Source: Streptomyces iconiensis
GTDB taxonomy: Bacteria > Actinomycetota > Actinomycetes > Streptomycetales > Streptomycetaceae
Direction: 5' to 3'
Length of the DNA stretch: 64,000 nt
Assembly (NCBI RefSeq): GCF_028657195.3
Contig: NZ_JANCPR020000015.1
Location: 120,513 to 184,512, forward strand
Shown: positions 62,701 through 64,000 of the stretch, piece by piece
Layout: each line of letters starts with the position of its first letter
Numbering within the stretch: position 1 is the first letter of the stretch
Translations under genes and position numbers: made by a program
Notes under the pieces: model-generated
Database searches by the model: none
What the model saw: the letters and a program-made list of their open reading frames with translations, nothing else
What the model was told of the DNA's origin: nothing

Positions 62701-64000
62701 GCTCGCCCTCCGGCCGCTCCAGCCAGTAGCGGCGGCTCTGGAACGCGTAGGTGGGCAGGTCCACCTGCCGGGACGCGGCGTCGTGTCCGAGGCACGGCCG
62801 CGCGATCCCGGTGTTGGCCACATGGGCCTCGGCGAGTGACAACGCGAGGGTGCGGGCCTCGGGACGGCCCCGGCGGAGTACCGCGGCGACCGTGCTCGGA
62901 GCGGGGCCGCCTTCCCCCGCGCAGTCCTCGACGAGCGCGGTGAGCACCGGGTCGGGGCCGAGTTCGAGGAAGGTGGTGACGCCTTCCTCACGCAGGTGGT
63001 TCACCCCGTCCTTGAAGCGGACGGTGTGCCGCAGCTGGCGCGCCCAGTAGTCGGGCGAGCCCAACTCGTCGGCGGACGCGGTCCTTCCGGTGAGGTTGGA
63101 GACGAGGGGAACGCGGGGCGGCTGGAAGGAGACGGATCGCAGCACGGCGCGGAAGGCGTCCAGTACCCCGTCCATCATGGGCGAGTGGAAGGCGTGACTC
63201 ACCCGGAGGCGCTTGGTGCGGCGACCGCGCGTCTCCCAGTAGCCGGCGATCTTCCCGACGGTCGCGTCCTCTCCCGAGATGACGACGGAACGAGGGGCGT
63301 TGACGGCGGCGACGGTGACGCTGTCGTCGAACTCGCTGATGCAGCTGTCCATCTCCGCTTCGCTGGCCTCGACCGCGACCATGCTTCCCGCGTCGGGTGC
63401 GGCCTGCATCAGCCGCCCGCGGGCGGCGACGAGGACGCAGGCGTCGGCCAGGGACAGCGCCCCGGCTGCGTGCGCCGCGCTGATTTCTCCGATCGAGTGC
63501 CCGATCACGAAGTCGGGTGCCGGGCCGAGGGAGAGGACGAGCCGGCACAGCGCCGTCTCCAGCGCGAACAGCGCGGGCTGCGCGTACTCCGTACGGTGAA
63601 GCTGTTCCGCCTCGTCGGACTCCGGTAAAGCGAACATCAGTTCACGTAGCGAGCGGCCGAGCAGAGCGTCGAAGTGCCCGCAGACCTCGTCGAGCGCTTC
63701 GGCGAACAACGGGTAGGTCTCGTACAACTCCTTGCCCATGCCCGCGCGTTGCGCCCCCTGGCCGGAGAAGAGAAAGGCCGTTTTCCCCCGCCCGGAGGCG
63801 GCCTGGAACATATTCGGAGCGTCCTCGCCACGGGCCAGGGCGCTGAGTGCGGTGAGGAGTTCGTCGCGGTCGTCGCCGATGAGGGTGGCCCGGTGATCGA
63901 AGAGCGCACGCGTGGTGACCAGCGAATGCCCCACCTCCGCCACCGACACCCCCGGCCGCTCCTCCAGAAACACCCGCAGATTCGCCGCCTGCGCCCGCAA
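59711..64000 (-). CDS. Type I PKS, ...AT-DH-KR-ACP (N-terminus beyond window)
   Basis: 1429 residues are visible and the frame is open to the right edge, beginning in a KS-AT linker, so a KS lies beyond. AT (about 70-370) has GHSIGE and HAFH, the malonyl-type signature. DH (about 430-700) has EHRVAGRSVLPGSAML (HxxxGxxxxP) and DACFQ. KR (about 1030-1230) has TGGLGGLG, YSALGALTGLTGQPGY and a TDD fingerprint. ACP (about 1310-1390) has GFDSL. It contains a TTA codon (plus-strand 63626-63628). The full KS-AT-DH-KR-ACP order fits either one module of a modular line or an iterative single-module enzyme making an aromatic or polyene starter; the missing part prevents a choice. It heads, as far as visible, the NRPS operon. 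Confidence 0.93.
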   Translation of the reverse strand: MRAQAANLRVFLEERPGVSVAEVGHSLVTTRALFDHRATLIGDDRDELLTALSALARGEDAPNMFQAASGRGKTAFLFSGQGAQRAGMGKELYETYPLFAEALDEVCGHFDALLGRSLRELMFALPESDEAEQLHRTEYAQPALFALETALCRLVLSLGPAPDFVIGHSIGEISAAHAAGALSLADACVLVAARGRLMQAAPDAGSMVAVEASEAEMDSCISEFDDSVTVAAVNAPRSVVISGEDATVGKIAGYWETRGRRTKRLRVSHAFHSPMMDGVLDAFRAVLRSVSFQPPRVPLVSNLTGRTASADELGSPDYWARQLRHTVRFKDGVNHLREEGVTTFLELGPDPVLTALVEDCAGEGGPAPSTVAAVLRRGRPEARTLALSLAEAHVANTGIARPCLGHDAASRQVDLPTYAFQSRRYWLERPEGEQRHAAAPGSPGGHPLLGTGIDLAAARDRWFTQEIAADRPWFVREHRVAGRSVLPGSAMLEWALAAVRATTREASGAWTLEGVSFDAFLPFGDDGAPLTVQAVTEATARGHRVRCLSRLPGDEDGPGGTWTEHATVAAAGPGDRPRPAAREPRPAGEGMTELATGPLYDSFARVGLDYGPAYRALRQVWRDGDRAVALIEAEAAARDEDTYLAHPVVLDACFQTLVAFTEADDDTLRVPASVDRFDIHGRLPTRVLCHTHRREATDSGEVTLDLEVVSEAGEVLVTVEGLCFRAVSGPALAPLPVLTPRRYVLGWQPRDEHSGTVPGGVAGTWLVCGADAEATRAQCDQLAARGITATAVVTPTATEPAGAEGSGQGSGPEGPGVETGLQRLLDAAGGTGQPVGGLLLLAESGAEGSAGTDAGDADAGGVLAGDDTILARTYGLARRTTTLLAGFLRTYAAENPVIVICSTGTAGPDTGSPATRVPATADAPGLAQSVLTALARSVVAEYPDLACVQVDLDPSWPPCAPATILDQVGGLGGSGRLAWRDGRWYEARLTEEAPDVDEAPDVDETPDVDEAPVGSGSGRPGEGRRGARAHPVPVRGDATYLITGGLGGLGLATAGWLADRGAECLLLVGRTLPAGTPVGVAALRARGVRVELRAADVADATALDAVLAEARRELPPLRGLVHAAGVTDDAVLERTDWPRLSRVLDPKVKGAWNLHRCTDGLDLDFAVFYSALGALTGLTGQPGYLMANTFLDALAVHRRRHGLPALSVGWGAWAGVGMAAAGDLLERFAATGIHGMAADEALDALGSVPADGPAHVALAAVDWRRHRAADARRLPDTLLAGLASSGVGTDRAADRAADQAEPGADPGDGGPDLAELVLSDPVRATDVALDRLLHVVAVLLGMSANERDALQPTFRHKHLNEIGFDSLTTIRLRNRLRADFSADVPADFLFGGGTALEIAELVCGQLTTLNVLASDDVLDDGEETEVLTL
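60965..61026. repeat. 18-bp tandem repeat inside the PKS gene
   Basis: GGTGCCTCGTCCACGTCC occurs three times with small differences, plus 8 bp of a fourth copy. It encodes repeated APDVDE in the acidic linker before the KR nucleotide-binding domain. The period is a multiple of three. Confidence 0.85.

Overview
The window is GC-rich, with the codon bias, GTG/TTG starts, TTA codons and regulator types of an actinomycete, most likely Streptomyces or a close relative. Nearly all of it is the interior of one large polyketide-nonribosomal peptide (PKS-NRPS) gene cluster with sugar, halogenation, export and regulatory genes. Neither cluster boundary is visible: both ends of the window fall inside PKS genes, one running past base 1 and one past base 64000. 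No RNA genes, insertion sequences or CRISPR arrays were seen.

Left block (1-18725, all leftward): flavin halogenase, CPA2-type cation/proton antiporter, large LuxR (LAL) activator, second flavin halogenase, then two PKS genes. The first PKS is KS-AT-DH-ER-KR-ACP, with a methylmalonyl-type AT and a damaged ER. The second begins KS-KR-ACP-KS and has no AT, so it needs an AT supplied in trans. This is followed by a sugar operon (19320-27549, leftward): 2,3-dehydratase, 4-ketoreductase, N-methyltransferase, 3-aminotransferase, 5-epimerase, a DUF418-like membrane protein, thymidylyltransferase and 4,6-dehydratase. Together these can supply a dTDP-3-(dimethylamino)-2,3,6-trideoxy-L-hexose.

Middle block (27798-45479): a TetR regulator, a degenerate adenylation-like protein, an FAD epoxidase-like enzyme, two paralogous AraC-type regulators around a small ABM monooxygenase, a DoxX-like protein, a Tat-exported vanadium-haloperoxidase-like protein, and a LanB-elimination/SagB fusion normally found in thiopeptide (RiPP) pathways. 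A rightward FAD monooxygenase - methyltransferase - glycosyltransferase operon follows, then a TetR gene divergent from a three-gene ABC exporter.

Right block (45521-64000, leftward): a PKS (AT-DH-KR-ACP visible, malonyl-type AT), three separate cysteine-activating (Cy)-A-PCP proteins, a GMC oxidoreductase and a type II thioesterase. Two of the three NRPS proteins carry TubC-type docking domains, two end in TE domains, and only one keeps the full DxxxxDxxS heterocyclisation motif.

Inferred product: a halogenated polyketide carrying one or more cysteine-derived units (thiazoline, thiazole or open cysteine), glycosylated with a dimethylamino-trideoxy-L-sugar and exported by the ABC system. TTA codons in the PKS, sugar and exporter genes suggest bldA (late-growth) control in addition to the LAL, AraC and TetR regulators. 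I do not recognise the cluster as a specific known pathway.
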